Positions 15,615-23,014 of a stretch of DNA of 39,173 nucleotides are shown piece by piece. This DNA is from Nitrospira sp. ST-bin5 (GTDB lineage Bacteria; Nitrospirota; Nitrospiria; Nitrospirales; Nitrospiraceae), in the NCBI GenBank assembly GCA_002083555.1, contig MSXN01000029.1:1-39173 (forward strand), given 5' to 3'. The notes under the pieces were generated by a model, which saw only the letters and a program-made list of their open reading frames with translations, ran no database searches and had not been told where the DNA came from. Made by a program: the position numbers and the translations under genes. Position 1 is the stretch's first letter; every line of letters begins with the position of its first letter.

Positions 15615-15666
15615 GCCGGAAGAGCCGTTAGCGGGGAAAGTCCTGTCGACAAAGGGAATGCTGTAG
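15615..15666 (+). pseudogene. hisB C-terminal fragment, second copy
   Basis: The fragment encodes PEEPLAGKVLSTKGML plus a stop, against PEERLAGKVLSTKGML at the real hisB end. No hisB sequence of convincing length precedes it. Six of the seven base differences are synonymous, so the divergence arose while the sequence was still under selection as coding DNA, probably in another hisB allele. It marks the right boundary of the DUF4160/DUF2442 cassette. Confidence 0.85.
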
Positions 15667-15687
15667 GACAGCAGCAGCTGAGGATCT

Positions 15688-16035
15688 ATGTTTGCAAATA
15701 TTCGTCTGTACTCCGTGAGCGTGCTTAGCATGGCGCTACTTTTCATGCAAAATGGGTGTCATCGTGGTTCGAGTGCTTTGCAGCTAAAATTGGACAGCGC
15801 AGTTGAACGTAAGGCTTTGATCGACGAGCGCATTGTGGAGTGGGGTGCTCCCGACAGCAAAGCGCTACTCAGTGACGGGCGAGTTGTCTATACCTGGAAA
15901 ATGCCGTGGACTAATAGTGGTGTAAACTACGCAGTGCAGGGTGGGCAGGCATACTCAAGTCAGCACTTGTGTACCGTTGCAATTACCGTTATTTCGGACA
16001 ATACAGTCCAGAGTTACAATTACCGAGACTGTTGA
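15688..16035 (+). CDS. small putative lipoprotein
   Basis: This is 115 residues. The N terminus is a plausible lipoprotein signal: a hydrophobic stretch (VSVLSMALLFMQNG) ends at Cys24, though the residues before Cys (QNG) are not an ideal lipobox. The mature part has IDERIVEWGAPDSKALLSDG followed by RVVYTWKMPW, a pattern seen in small lipoproteins that are otherwise uncharacterised. A GAGG site lies just before the ATG. It is the first gene after the hisB tail fragment. Its function is unknown. Confidence 0.65.
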   Translation: MFANIRLYSVSVLSMALLFMQNGCHRGSSALQLKLDSAVERKALIDERIVEWGAPDSKALLSDGRVVYTWKMPWTNSGVNYAVQGGQAYSSQHLCTVAITVISDNTVQSYNYRDC

Positions 16036-16126
16036 AGTTTTCTGCCCCAAGCATAATAACAACAAGATCCGAGTCCCTTGCTATTCAGCTTCGCATCTGT
16101 GCCCGCATATCATCATTTTCGCGCTT

Positions 16127-17086
16127 ATGTCGCCATCGTCTTCCCTACAACCGGGTGACTCGTTCCTTCTATTTCACTCTTTTCCTTACGATTTTAGTCA
16201 AGACCTGCCGTTTACGATTGGGCCGGGTGTATTTCTAGAAAATACTCCGCATGATGTCCTGCAGGGGGCTGTCCCTTCGGCACTAGCTGACTATATTCTG
16301 CCTGGGTACAACCTACCTGGCCATGGTACTCCCAATTGTTGTTTGCGCTGTTCGGGTGCGGAGGTGGTGCGTCTGGGACGCGAAGCGACTGATTTGTTCT
16401 TCATAGCTCTAGCTGCCTTTCGCCTTCACGCACCGCTAGGAATTGAAGTGGCAGGTCAATTCGAACTAGGTGATCAGAATGAAAAGATTGCAAGGCCTAC
16501 GCTCTACGAGATTTGCTCACCTTGGCAGCCCAATGCCAATGCTCATTATTCGAGTGCCGATCTAGGTGTGGTCGCGGACATTGCTGCCAGGTGGATGCAC
16601 ATTGGTCAGGCTGGCCTCATGCGCTTGATAAGCGCGGGAGTTCTGTTTGCCCAAATATCCTGCGGTCACTCAAAATCACTGCAGATGGCTTACTTGGCTT
16701 TGTTCGCAGCCCTGGATGCTCTGTTTGTGCCTCAGGGCAACAAGGCCAGGACTCTCGCTTGGCGTGTTGAGAGCTTTTTATCAGGATTCCCATTTCCCGA
16801 TTCACTCAGCGACTGGCTGGAGCGAGAGTATAAACAAGGCCGAAACAATTTGGCTCATGGCGTGCAGGATGTGGTGCCATGAACAAGAACGCGAAACCAC
16901 AGGGTAGAGGCTTTCGGAAGACTCCATGAGATTACACGGCTATCTTTGCTTGGCTTTTTCTCCCTTGATGACCAGAAATTAGGATCTCTTTCGTCGCTAT
17001 CCGGCACCAGGCTGCAAAGAGAACTGGACAATCTCGGACAAGCTGCAGGTCGGTATGTCAACGGGCAGCGATTCTGGTGCTCATAG
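16127..17086 (+). pseudogene. HEPN-type (Apea-like) protein gene interrupted by an in-frame TGA
   Basis: From the ATG at 16127, 251 codons run to TGA at 16880-16882. The same frame then stays open for 67 more codons to TAG at 17084-17086. The last residues before the TGA are EYKQGRNNLAHGVQDVV. RNNLAH fits the RxxxxH ribonuclease motif of HEPN domains, and the LAHG ending is typical of the Apea-like group. The extension after the TGA (HRVEAFGRLHEITRLSLLGF) looks like the amphipathic helix that should follow this motif. I therefore read it as one gene of about 319 codons broken by a nonsense change. The product would be cytoplasmic. Base composition is visibly poorer in GC than the his genes, and no clear RBS precedes the ATG. 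A genuine early stop with a shortened protein remains possible. Confidence 0.6.
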
Positions 17087-17181
17087 CCCGTGGGAAAGTT
17101 TGCGCTGAAAGTTTTGAGATCAGAAAAAGATACCACGAATCCCTACTCAGGATTGTGAGATCGGTGATCTGGGGTAGGAAT

Positions 17182-17808
17182 ATGGATATCGTTATTTGCT
17201 CATCTCCGTACGAATCTAGGGGCAATGGGGTGTGTAGGGCGAATTCCGTTGGCGGAGTTGGAGCTCTGATGATGGAAATGGTGAAAGTTTTGACCGTAAG
17301 CGGTATTCAAGAGATGGAAGTCTCAGCTTTGCCTGAGGGCAATAGACTTGAATATTACGCTGCCAAGCAATTTCTAGATATCTATAACAGAGGTCGCACC
17401 GTACGGTGCGAAATCGATTTACTGCAAGACTCCCCAGATATTGCTGGTCTTCCGGCTCCCTTTTACATCGAGGTAGCAACTGTTTTCGACCGACGAACAG
17501 ATGCACCTAAGATCCTTGGTAGAGCAGACGGTACTGGAGGTGTTCGCGAAATTCACGCGGCGATTGAACAAGTAAACAAAATTCTCGTTGATAAGGCGAC
17601 TAAGAGATACGGAGTGGCTAATTGCATTCTCGTGATTCGTCACGGAGTCCCAATATTCAGCGGCGACGACTTCCGCCGTTTTGCCGAGGAATTTGTCATT
17701 CCCGCAACGCATGAATTCAGCGGGATTTACCTGTTAGCTTTCCATGAGGAAAACGGTTTGCTTCATGTTGGACAGGACCTCATCCGCCTGTTTCCGATGG
17801 AGGGTTAG
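17182..17808 (+). CDS. hypothetical protein, possibly a nuclease-like fold
   Basis: This is about 208 residues from the ATG at 17182, which has a GGGGTAGGA site upstream; the frame is also open from an ATG at 17077. I do not recognise a named family. The stretch NRLEYYAAKQFLDIYNRG, then LLQDSPDIAGL and, eight residues later, FYIEVATVFDRR resembles the E...PD...ExA/ExK layout of PD-(D/E)XK nucleases, but the final Lys is not clear and this is only a suggestion. There is no signal peptide or membrane segment. It lies just after the broken HEPN gene, in the same low-GC patch, so the two may have formed one defence-type unit. Confidence 0.6.
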   Translation: MDIVICSSPYESRGNGVCRANSVGGVGALMMEMVKVLTVSGIQEMEVSALPEGNRLEYYAAKQFLDIYNRGRTVRCEIDLLQDSPDIAGLPAPFYIEVATVFDRRTDAPKILGRADGTGGVREIHAAIEQVNKILVDKATKRYGVANCILVIRHGVPIFSGDDFRRFAEEFVIPATHEFSGIYLLAFHEENGLLHVGQDLIRLFPMEG

Positions 17809-18018
17809 TGTTGGATGAACTGTCGGGCGAACGAGGGGGTGTATGTCAAGTTTTGGGGCAGGCCTGAGCAACTCTCTCTTGATTGCCAAGATGCCAGCAT
17901 GGGTTTGGCTCTCCATGGTTGAGCATTACAGTGAGCATGGTCAGTAGCTTGTGGATAGGTCCGGGGAAAAGGATTGAGATTGGGCTCATGTGGATTGGCA
18001 AACCGGCTCTAAGCTGGA
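17809..18018. other. gene-free stretch inside the islet
   Basis: About 210 bp lie between the nuclease-like gene and the 3' end of the broken hepT. I see no supported gene, terminator or repeat. Short open frames here lack an RBS and family resemblance. Confidence 0.5.
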
Positions 18019-18443
18019 TTAAGAGCACGCTTTTACGACGGTCGAAGAGAATGCACGGAAGTCGGCCAGCTGTTTGGTGGTAATGGCTTGTACTACTTCC
18101 AGATTCAGGCGGGTGTATTCGTGGACGGCGATATTGTGGAAGCCGACTATCCGCTGCATGCGAGTTGCGAGATTGGCTGGCAGGATGCCGGCGGTTTGCA
18201 GCAGCGTAAACGCATCGCGACTTTCCTGCGGGGCTCCAAGGCGGCGCTGGTGACCACATACATAGCAAGGTCAATGGCGGTCTCGCAGGCCCGCTGAAAA
18301 TTTAAGATGATGGCGTCCTGCTTGGTCTGATTCGCCATCAGATTCTGATTATCCCCTGCATATTCTTCGAGAACGCGCTGAAGGCAGCGTTCGATACTGG
18401 CTGCTTTATTGAGGATGACATCGTAAGCCATAGACGACCCCAC
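18019..18443 (-). pseudogene. hepT: HEPN toxin (HepT-like), frameshifted
   Basis: The N-terminal half (MAYDVILNKAASIERCLQRV, then KQDAIILNFQRACETAIDLAM) is a textbook HepT start, with ATG at 18431 or 18443. Near 18246-18248 the frame is lost: the rest (RRLGAPQESRDAFTLLQTAG, then LEVVQAITTKQLADFRAF) continues in another frame to a TAA at 18019-18021. This equals loss of one base. The ribonuclease motif, normally RNIAVHxY, reads HNIAVHEY, so the catalytic Arg is His while His and Tyr remain. The toxin is thus damaged twice. The reading start overlaps the end of the upstream MNT gene, as is usual for this pair. Confidence 0.85.
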
Positions 18444-18819
18444 TCTCAGCGATTCTCTTTAAGATATCTCGTCGTTCCTCGTTCAGCCTGCCATAGTCCG
18501 AATACACATACATTTCGAATTCCCGCCTGGCCTGTTCATCCGGTGCATTCAGGCAAGTTCCTGTGGAGAGCACTTGCATCCGCATGACCGTTGACGCGCT
18601 GCGCAAATCGACGAGATCGACGTCGCGACGGAGTTGGATGGCGATGTCTTGGGCCAGTTCGAAGCGACGGATGGCGGGGATTGGGTCGCGGGCGAGCACG
18701 GCAAGATCCACGTCGCGGTCCAGACGGGCAGTCCCCTTTGTCTGTGAGCCAAAGCGGTATAGGGAGATGAGTCCTGGGACTGACTTGTTGAGATATTCGA
18801 TAAGCGCGTGATCGTCCAT
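18406..18819 (-). CDS. mntA: MNT-type nucleotidyltransferase antitoxin
   Basis: This 137-residue minimal nucleotidyltransferase has the signature FGSQTKGTARLDRDVDLAVL (residues about 23-42), with the GSxxxG loop and the DxD metal-binding pair. The third acidic residue is probably in DVDLVDLR. In characterised MntA/HepT systems this protein adds AMP to the Tyr of the HepT RX4HXY motif and so neutralises the toxin. It overlaps the following hepT by 26-38 bases. All catalytic residues look intact although its partner is broken, so it is an orphan antitoxin. It runs against the his genes and has a weak promoter of its own. Confidence 0.88.
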   Translation of the reverse strand: MDDHALIEYLNKSVPGLISLYRFGSQTKGTARLDRDVDLAVLARDPIPAIRRFELAQDIAIQLRRDVDLVDLRSASTVMRMQVLSTGTCLNAPDEQARREFEMYVYSDYGRLNEERRDILKRIAESGVVYGLRCHPQ

Positions 18820-18845
18820 GTTGGTGCTGCCTTTTGTGTTTGCTC

Positions 18846-18874
18846 AGGCTACTGGTTCAGTCTGGCCCTGTCAA
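18846..18874 (-). promoter_or_regulatory. candidate promoter for mntA-hepT
   Basis: On the minus strand a perfect TTGACA (18869-18874) is followed after 17 bp by TAGCCT (18846-18851), a poor -10 box. It lies about 25 bp before the mntA ATG. Confidence 0.35.
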
Positions 18875-18998
18875 TCTTCGCAGGGGAGTCTTTCCGACGG
18901 TTGCACGGATGCTTGCTAAGGCTGCTCAGGTCGTTTGCTAGTGGCAGGTTGCCGCTGGTTGCGGTATTGTTACGGCTTTCCGGGGATTGGACGGACTC

Positions 18999-19607
18999 AT
19001 GATCGCAATCATCGACTACGGCATGGGAAATTTGCGCAGCGTTCACAAGGCGTTTGAGGCCGTCGGCCATCAAGCGGTGGTGACACGCGATGCGGGCGTG
19101 ATCAGGAGCGCCAGCCACGTCGTGTTGCCCGGGGTCGGGGCCTTCGGCGATTGCATGGCAAACCTCGAACAGTATGGGCTGGTCGATTCCGTTCGCATGG
19201 CGGTTCAATCGGGTAAACCGTTCCTGGGAATTTGTCTGGGGCTGCAGCTACTGTTTACGGAAAGTGAAGAGTTCGGCATGCATAAGGGGTTGGACATCAT
19301 TCCCGGCAAGGTACGGAGGTTTGCCGCTGATCCCACGTTGAAAGTCCCCCATATGGGGTGGAATCAAGTGGATGTGCAGCGTGCCTGCCCGGTGTTTGCC
19401 GGGATCCCGAACGGTGCGAATTGGTATTTTGTCCATTCGTATTTTGTCGATCCTGTCGAGAAACAGATTGCAGCGACGACGACGACCTATGGGATTCCTT
19501 TTGTCTCAAGTATTTGGAAGGACAATGTCGTGGCCTGCCAGTTTCATCCTGAGAAGAGCCAGGCTGTTGGCCTGCAACTGATCAAGAATTTCGGGGCCTG
19601 GACGTGA
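18999..19607 (+). CDS. hisH: imidazole glycerol phosphate synthase, glutaminase subunit
   Basis: HisH releases ammonia from glutamine and passes it to HisF. It is about 202 residues from the ATG at 18999 (MIAIIDYGMGNLRSV); the frame is also open four codons upstream, but that is not conserved. The class I amidotransferase triad is visible: the nucleophile in PFLGICLGLQLL (Cys at about 79) and His/Glu in CQFHPEKSQAVG near residue 182. It is the first his gene after the islet. Its stop overlaps the GTG start of the following lipoprotein gene by four bases. No strong promoter is seen in the 179 bp upstream. Confidence 0.96.
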   Translation: MIAIIDYGMGNLRSVHKAFEAVGHQAVVTRDAGVIRSASHVVLPGVGAFGDCMANLEQYGLVDSVRMAVQSGKPFLGICLGLQLLFTESEEFGMHKGLDIIPGKVRRFAADPTLKVPHMGWNQVDVQRACPVFAGIPNGANWYFVHSYFVDPVEKQIAATTTTYGIPFVSSIWKDNVVACQFHPEKSQAVGLQLIKNFGAWT

Positions 19608-20350
19608 GCGCCGCGACTCCTCATATTCGGAGGATAGTCTTGGTGTGTCTGGCTGGAGCTGCCTTGGCCGGGGCGGGGTGCAGCGGGTCGAAGGTGACGA
19701 CGAAGGCGTCGAATGAGCTACCGAGGTATCAGGTGAAGACGATGGCCTTCGTCCCCTTCACGACGATAGCCACGCCGCAGGTCCGTGATCAGGGAGATCC
19801 GTTCATGTCGACGCCGCAAAGCGTTCGCCGGTCGGATATTTCGGTCGGGGTGCCGTCAAACGTGGAGCCTCCGCCCCGGCAGACGGTCATCGTACCGGCT
19901 GTTGCGGCAGAGAAGGTGACGCAGCTCTTCTGGTCCCGGCTTCGACATCGCACAGGTGTCGTCGTCTCGTCACCGGGCGATACGGGGAAAGCCGCTGCCT
20001 CCCTTGGCGAAGATCCGCTGAAGACTACGCCGGAAATAGCGGCGGCGGCCGTGGCCAAGAAGCTGAAGCAGGATGCCGCCTTGATCGGGCAGGTGTTGGT
20101 CTATCAGGAGCGAGTGGGCAGTCGGCTCGGAGCGAACCCTCCGGCCTCTGTCGGGTTTGAGGTCAAAGTGGTGGCAGCGGATGGGCAGGTGTTGTGGGTT
20201 GGCAACTACTATGAACGCCAGCGGCCGATGACCGAAGACTTCATGGGGTTCATCCATCGCTGGGCATTCGTCACAGCGGACGAGCTGGCGGAGTACGGTG
20301 TGGATGAAGTGTTGAAAGAATTTCCATTCGGATCAGGGGGAGAGAAGTAA
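19604..20350 (+). CDS. hypothetical lipoprotein encoded inside the his cluster
   Basis: This is 248 residues starting with GTG. The signal peptide (residues about 8-25, IVLVCLAGAALAGAG) ends in a good lipobox, LAGAGC, with Cys at about 26. After a short linker come KTMAFVPFTTIATPQVRD, an apparent Pro-rich loop, and AAEKVTQLFWSRLRHRTGVV. Later segments AVAKKLKQDAALIGQVLVYQ and SVGFEVKVVAADGQVLW fit the general layout of outer-membrane lipoproteins with a CsgG/TolB-N-like alpha/beta domain, but I cannot name the family. It overlaps hisH by GTGA and ends 1 nt before hisA, so it is fully embedded in the histidine operon. Its role there is unknown. Confidence 0.85.
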   Translation: MSAATPHIRRIVLVCLAGAALAGAGCSGSKVTTKASNELPRYQVKTMAFVPFTTIATPQVRDQGDPFMSTPQSVRRSDISVGVPSNVEPPPRQTVIVPAVAAEKVTQLFWSRLRHRTGVVVSSPGDTGKAAASLGEDPLKTTPEIAAAAVAKKLKQDAALIGQVLVYQERVGSRLGANPPASVGFEVKVVAADGQVLWVGNYYERQRPMTEDFMGFIHRWAFVTADELAEYGVDEVLKEFPFGSGGEK

Positions 20351-20351
20351 C

Positions 20352-21080
20352 GTGCTTGTGATTCCAGCTATCGATTTGAAAGACAGGCGTTGTGTGCGGT
20401 TGCGCCAGGGCGATATGGCCGCAGAGACGGTGTACTCGGAGGATGTCCCGGCGGTAGCTCGGAAGTGGCAACAAGGCGGGGCCGGTCTCATTCATGTCGT
20501 CGATTTGAACGGCGCGGTTGATGGAGAGCCCAGGAATCTTCCGCAGATCGAAGCGGTGATGAAGACGGTGAGTGTGAAAGTGCAGGTCGGTGGCGGAATT
20601 CGCACGATCGAGACGGTGCGACGCTATCTCAATGCCGGTGTGTCGCGCGTGGTGCTCGGGACCGCGGCGCTCACGGATCGCGCGTTTCTTGAACAGGCCT
20701 GCCGGGAATTTCCGCAGCGCATTCTGCTCGGGCTCGACGCGCGTGACGGCAGGGTGGCGGTGAAGGGGTGGACGGCCGTATCGGACACGAAGGCGATCGA
20801 TCTGCTCAAAGATCTTGCCGGGCTCGCGATCAGTGCGGTGATCTATACCGACATCTCGCGCGACGGTATGCTGAGCGGGCCCAATATTCCGGCGCTGCAA
20901 GAGGTGGTTGACCACTCAGCTTTTCCCGTCATTGCCTCGGGTGGCATCACGCGTGTGGAGGATCTGCAAGCCGTTCATGCGCTCGGCCCTCGCATCGAAG
21001 GCGCGATCGTGGGGAAGGCGCTGTATGACGGGAAGTTGGATTATGCGGCAGCGGTAGCGGCCTTGGGCGCACGATGTTGA
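20352..21080 (+). CDS. hisA: phosphoribosylformimino-5-aminoimidazole carboxamide ribotide isomerase
   Basis: HisA catalyses the Amadori rearrangement of ProFAR to PRFAR, in a beta/alpha barrel. It is 242 residues with a GTG start directly after the lipoprotein gene. VIPAIDLKDRRCVRLRQGD carries the catalytic Asp near residue 8. VQVGGGIRTIETV is the first phosphate-binding loop, IYTDISRDGML carries the second catalytic Asp, and VIASGGITRVEDLQ is the last phosphate loop. The end overlaps hisF by seven bases. Confidence 0.95.
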   Translation: MLVIPAIDLKDRRCVRLRQGDMAAETVYSEDVPAVARKWQQGGAGLIHVVDLNGAVDGEPRNLPQIEAVMKTVSVKVQVGGGIRTIETVRRYLNAGVSRVVLGTAALTDRAFLEQACREFPQRILLGLDARDGRVAVKGWTAVSDTKAIDLLKDLAGLAISAVIYTDISRDGMLSGPNIPALQEVVDHSAFPVIASGGITRVEDLQAVHALGPRIEGAIVGKALYDGKLDYAAAVAALGARC

Positions 21081-21856
21081 CGAAGCGCATCATTCCTTGC
21101 CTCGATGTCAAAGACGGCCGGGTGGTGAAGGGCGTGAGCTTCGTTAATCTTCGTGATGCGGGCGACCCGGTAGATGTGGCGGCGGTCTATGATCGCGAAG
21201 GGGCGGACGAGTTGTGCTTTCTCGATATCACCGCGTCGCACGAAAATCGAAAGACGATTATCGATGTGGTCAAACAAACCGCCGCGCGCGTGTTTATGCC
21301 CGTGACGGTTGGAGGCGGGGTTCGGGCACTCGATGACATCCGCGCCTTGCTCAATGCCGGCGCCGATAAAGTGAGCATCAATACAGCGGCGGTCCAACGG
21401 CCGGAATTTGTGCGAGAGGCGGCGCAGAAATTCGGGACTCAGTGTATCGTCGTCGCGATCGATGCGAAGCGCAGTATCACGCCCGGTCGATGGGAAGTCT
21501 TTACGCATGGCGGGCGCAAGTCCACCGGGCTCGATGCGGTGGAGTGGGCGAAGCGGATGGAAACCTACGGGGCAGGCGAGATTTTGCTGACAAGCATGGA
21601 TCAAGACGGTCAGCAAAGCGGCTATGATTTAGGACTAACGGCGGCAGTGTCAGAAACCGTCTCGATCCCAGTGATCGCATCAGGCGGGGTTGGGACGCTC
21701 GAGCACCTCTATGACGGGTTCACCAAGGGGAAGGCCGACGCGGTGTTGGCGGCCTCGATTTTTCACTTCCGGACGTATACGATTCCACAGGCCAAAGAAT
21801 ATTTACGCGAGAAAGGCGTGCCGGTCAGGTTTGATCAAGCCGCACCGGTTTCGTGA
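21074..21856 (+). CDS. hisF: imidazole glycerol phosphate synthase, cyclase subunit
   Basis: HisF uses ammonia from HisH to convert PRFAR to imidazoleglycerol phosphate and AICAR. It is 260 residues. RIIPCLDVKDGRVVKGVSF carries the catalytic Asp11, and VTVGGGVRALDDIRALLNAG, ILLTSMDQDGQQSGYD (Asp near 130 lies just before this) and VIASGGVGTLEHLYDGF are the barrel motifs. It overlaps hisA and is followed 4 nt later by hisI, so the downstream his genes form a tight operon. Confidence 0.96.
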   Translation: MLTKRIIPCLDVKDGRVVKGVSFVNLRDAGDPVDVAAVYDREGADELCFLDITASHENRKTIIDVVKQTAARVFMPVTVGGGVRALDDIRALLNAGADKVSINTAAVQRPEFVREAAQKFGTQCIVVAIDAKRSITPGRWEVFTHGGRKSTGLDAVEWAKRMETYGAGEILLTSMDQDGQQSGYDLGLTAAVSETVSIPVIASGGVGTLEHLYDGFTKGKADAVLAASIFHFRTYTIPQAKEYLREKGVPVRFDQAAPVS

Positions 21857-21860
21857 CATC

Positions 21861-22532
21861 ATGGGACAAGACGACGGAGCACAGGCGTTCAAGTTTGATG
21901 CGCAGGGGCTGATTCCAGCCGTTGTGCAGGACTGGCTGGACGGCACGGTCTTGATGGTCGGGTATATGAACCAGGATGCGTTGAATCAGACCGTGGCCAC
22001 CAAAACGGTCCACTTCTGGAGCCGGTCGCGACAGAAACTCTGGGAAAAGGGTGAGACATCCGGGAACAAGCTCCTTGTGAAAAACCTCTTTGTGGATTGC
22101 GATCGCGATACCATTCTCGTGAAGGCGCAACCGGTCGGGCCGACTTGTCACACCGGAGAACGGGCTTGTTTTTTCACGGCCATGGACGAGTCGGGTGGAG
22201 TGGGCGCCGGTAAAACCGACGAGGCTGCCGGTGGCATCCTTGAGGCGGTGCTGCGAACGATCGAAACACGTCGTGCCAATCCCCAGCCGGGATCCTACAC
22301 GACGAAGCTCTTCGAGGGAGGGCACGACAAGATCCTCAAGAAGGTGGCAGAAGAAGCCGGTGAAGTGTTGTTGGCGTCGAAGGGCGGAAAGAAAGAGGAA
22401 ATCATTTACGAGATTGCCGATCTGTTTTTTCATACGCTCATGGTCTTAGGCTACCATGACATTCCTCTGTCCGTGATCTATCAAGAGTTGGCGAAGCGGT
22501 TTGGGAAGTCCGGCCTCAGGACGGAACCATAG
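21861..22532 (+). CDS. hisIE: bifunctional phosphoribosyl-AMP cyclohydrolase / phosphoribosyl-ATP pyrophosphatase
   Basis: HisIE carries out steps two and three of histidine synthesis. The ATG at 21861 begins 4 nt after hisF; the frame is open earlier, but only inside hisF. It is 223 residues. The N-terminal cyclohydrolase domain shows YMNQDALNQTV, VHFWSRSRQKLWEKGETSGN and the metal-binding VDCDRDTILVKAQPVGPTCH. The C-terminal pyrophosphatase domain (from about residue 125) has GGHDKILKKVAEEAGEVLLA and IYEIADLFFHTLMVLGYHD. The fusion is common in bacteria. Confidence 0.95.
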   Translation: MGQDDGAQAFKFDAQGLIPAVVQDWLDGTVLMVGYMNQDALNQTVATKTVHFWSRSRQKLWEKGETSGNKLLVKNLFVDCDRDTILVKAQPVGPTCHTGERACFFTAMDESGGVGAGKTDEAAGGILEAVLRTIETRRANPQPGSYTTKLFEGGHDKILKKVAEEAGEVLLASKGGKKEEIIYEIADLFFHTLMVLGYHDIPLSVIYQELAKRFGKSGLRTEP

Positions 22533-22546
22533 CCAGGGAGGGCACG

Positions 22547-22891
22547 GTGAGTACCTGTATTTTTTGCCGTATCGTCGATGGCAGCATTCCCGCAAAAGTG
22601 GTGTATCAGGACGAGCATACATTAGCGTTCGATGATGTCAGCCCTCAGGCACCCGTTCACACCTTGGTCATTCCAAAGCGGCATGTCGCAGCCGTTCAGG
22701 ATTTCGGCGAGGAAGATCAAGCGTTGCTTGGCCGCTTGCTCTTGACTTGCAGACAGGTCGCCACAGACAAGGGCCTTGCGGAACCGGGTTATCGAATTGT
22801 GGCCAATACAGGGCGAGACGGAGGACAAACTGTTTTTCACCTGCATTTTCATGTGCTTGGTGGGCGTCACCTCGGCTGGCCTCCGGGCTAA
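22547..22891 (+). CDS. HIT family nucleotide-binding hydrolase
   Basis: This is a 114-residue Hint-type HIT protein with a GTG start and a nearby purine-rich site. CIFCRIVDGSIPAKVVYQDE is the characteristic N terminus with its CxxC pair. HTLVIPKRHVAAVQD carries the first His, and the catalytic HxHxH triad is FHLHFHVLGGR near the C terminus. Family members hydrolyse purine nucleoside phosphoramidates. It lies 14 nt after hisIE, so it is probably the last gene of the his operon transcript. Confidence 0.93.
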   Translation: MSTCIFCRIVDGSIPAKVVYQDEHTLAFDDVSPQAPVHTLVIPKRHVAAVQDFGEEDQALLGRLLLTCRQVATDKGLAEPGYRIVANTGRDGGQTVFHLHFHVLGGRHLGWPPG

Positions 22892-22907
22892 CCGGTCCCC
22901 CTCATAA

Positions 22908-22937
22908 TTGACAGGGTTTGAAGCGGTCTGATACCCT
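22908..22937 (+). promoter_or_regulatory. candidate promoter for dnaG-rpoD
   Basis: A perfect TTGACA (22908-22913) is followed after 18 bp by TACCCT (22932-22937), a weak -10. The two boxes lie partly inside an inverted repeat (CAGGGT and ACCCTG), which could be an operator. Confidence 0.4.
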
Positions 22938-23014
22938 GACCAGTCAAATTTTCCGATCATTTACAGGCTAGCTCGTCGGTCGACCTTGACGGGTGCAAAG
23001 GAGCCAGGACTCTC

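Noticed and set aside
16880..16882. The in-frame TGA read as selenocysteine
   Set aside because: No selenocysteine-insertion hairpin is evident after the codon and the position is not in a redox motif. A nonsense mutation is simpler.
17846..18274. 142-codon minus-strand frame overlapping the hepT remnant
   Set aside because: Only the frame encoding HepT-like sequence has recognisable family residues; this one is a shift of the same strand without motifs.
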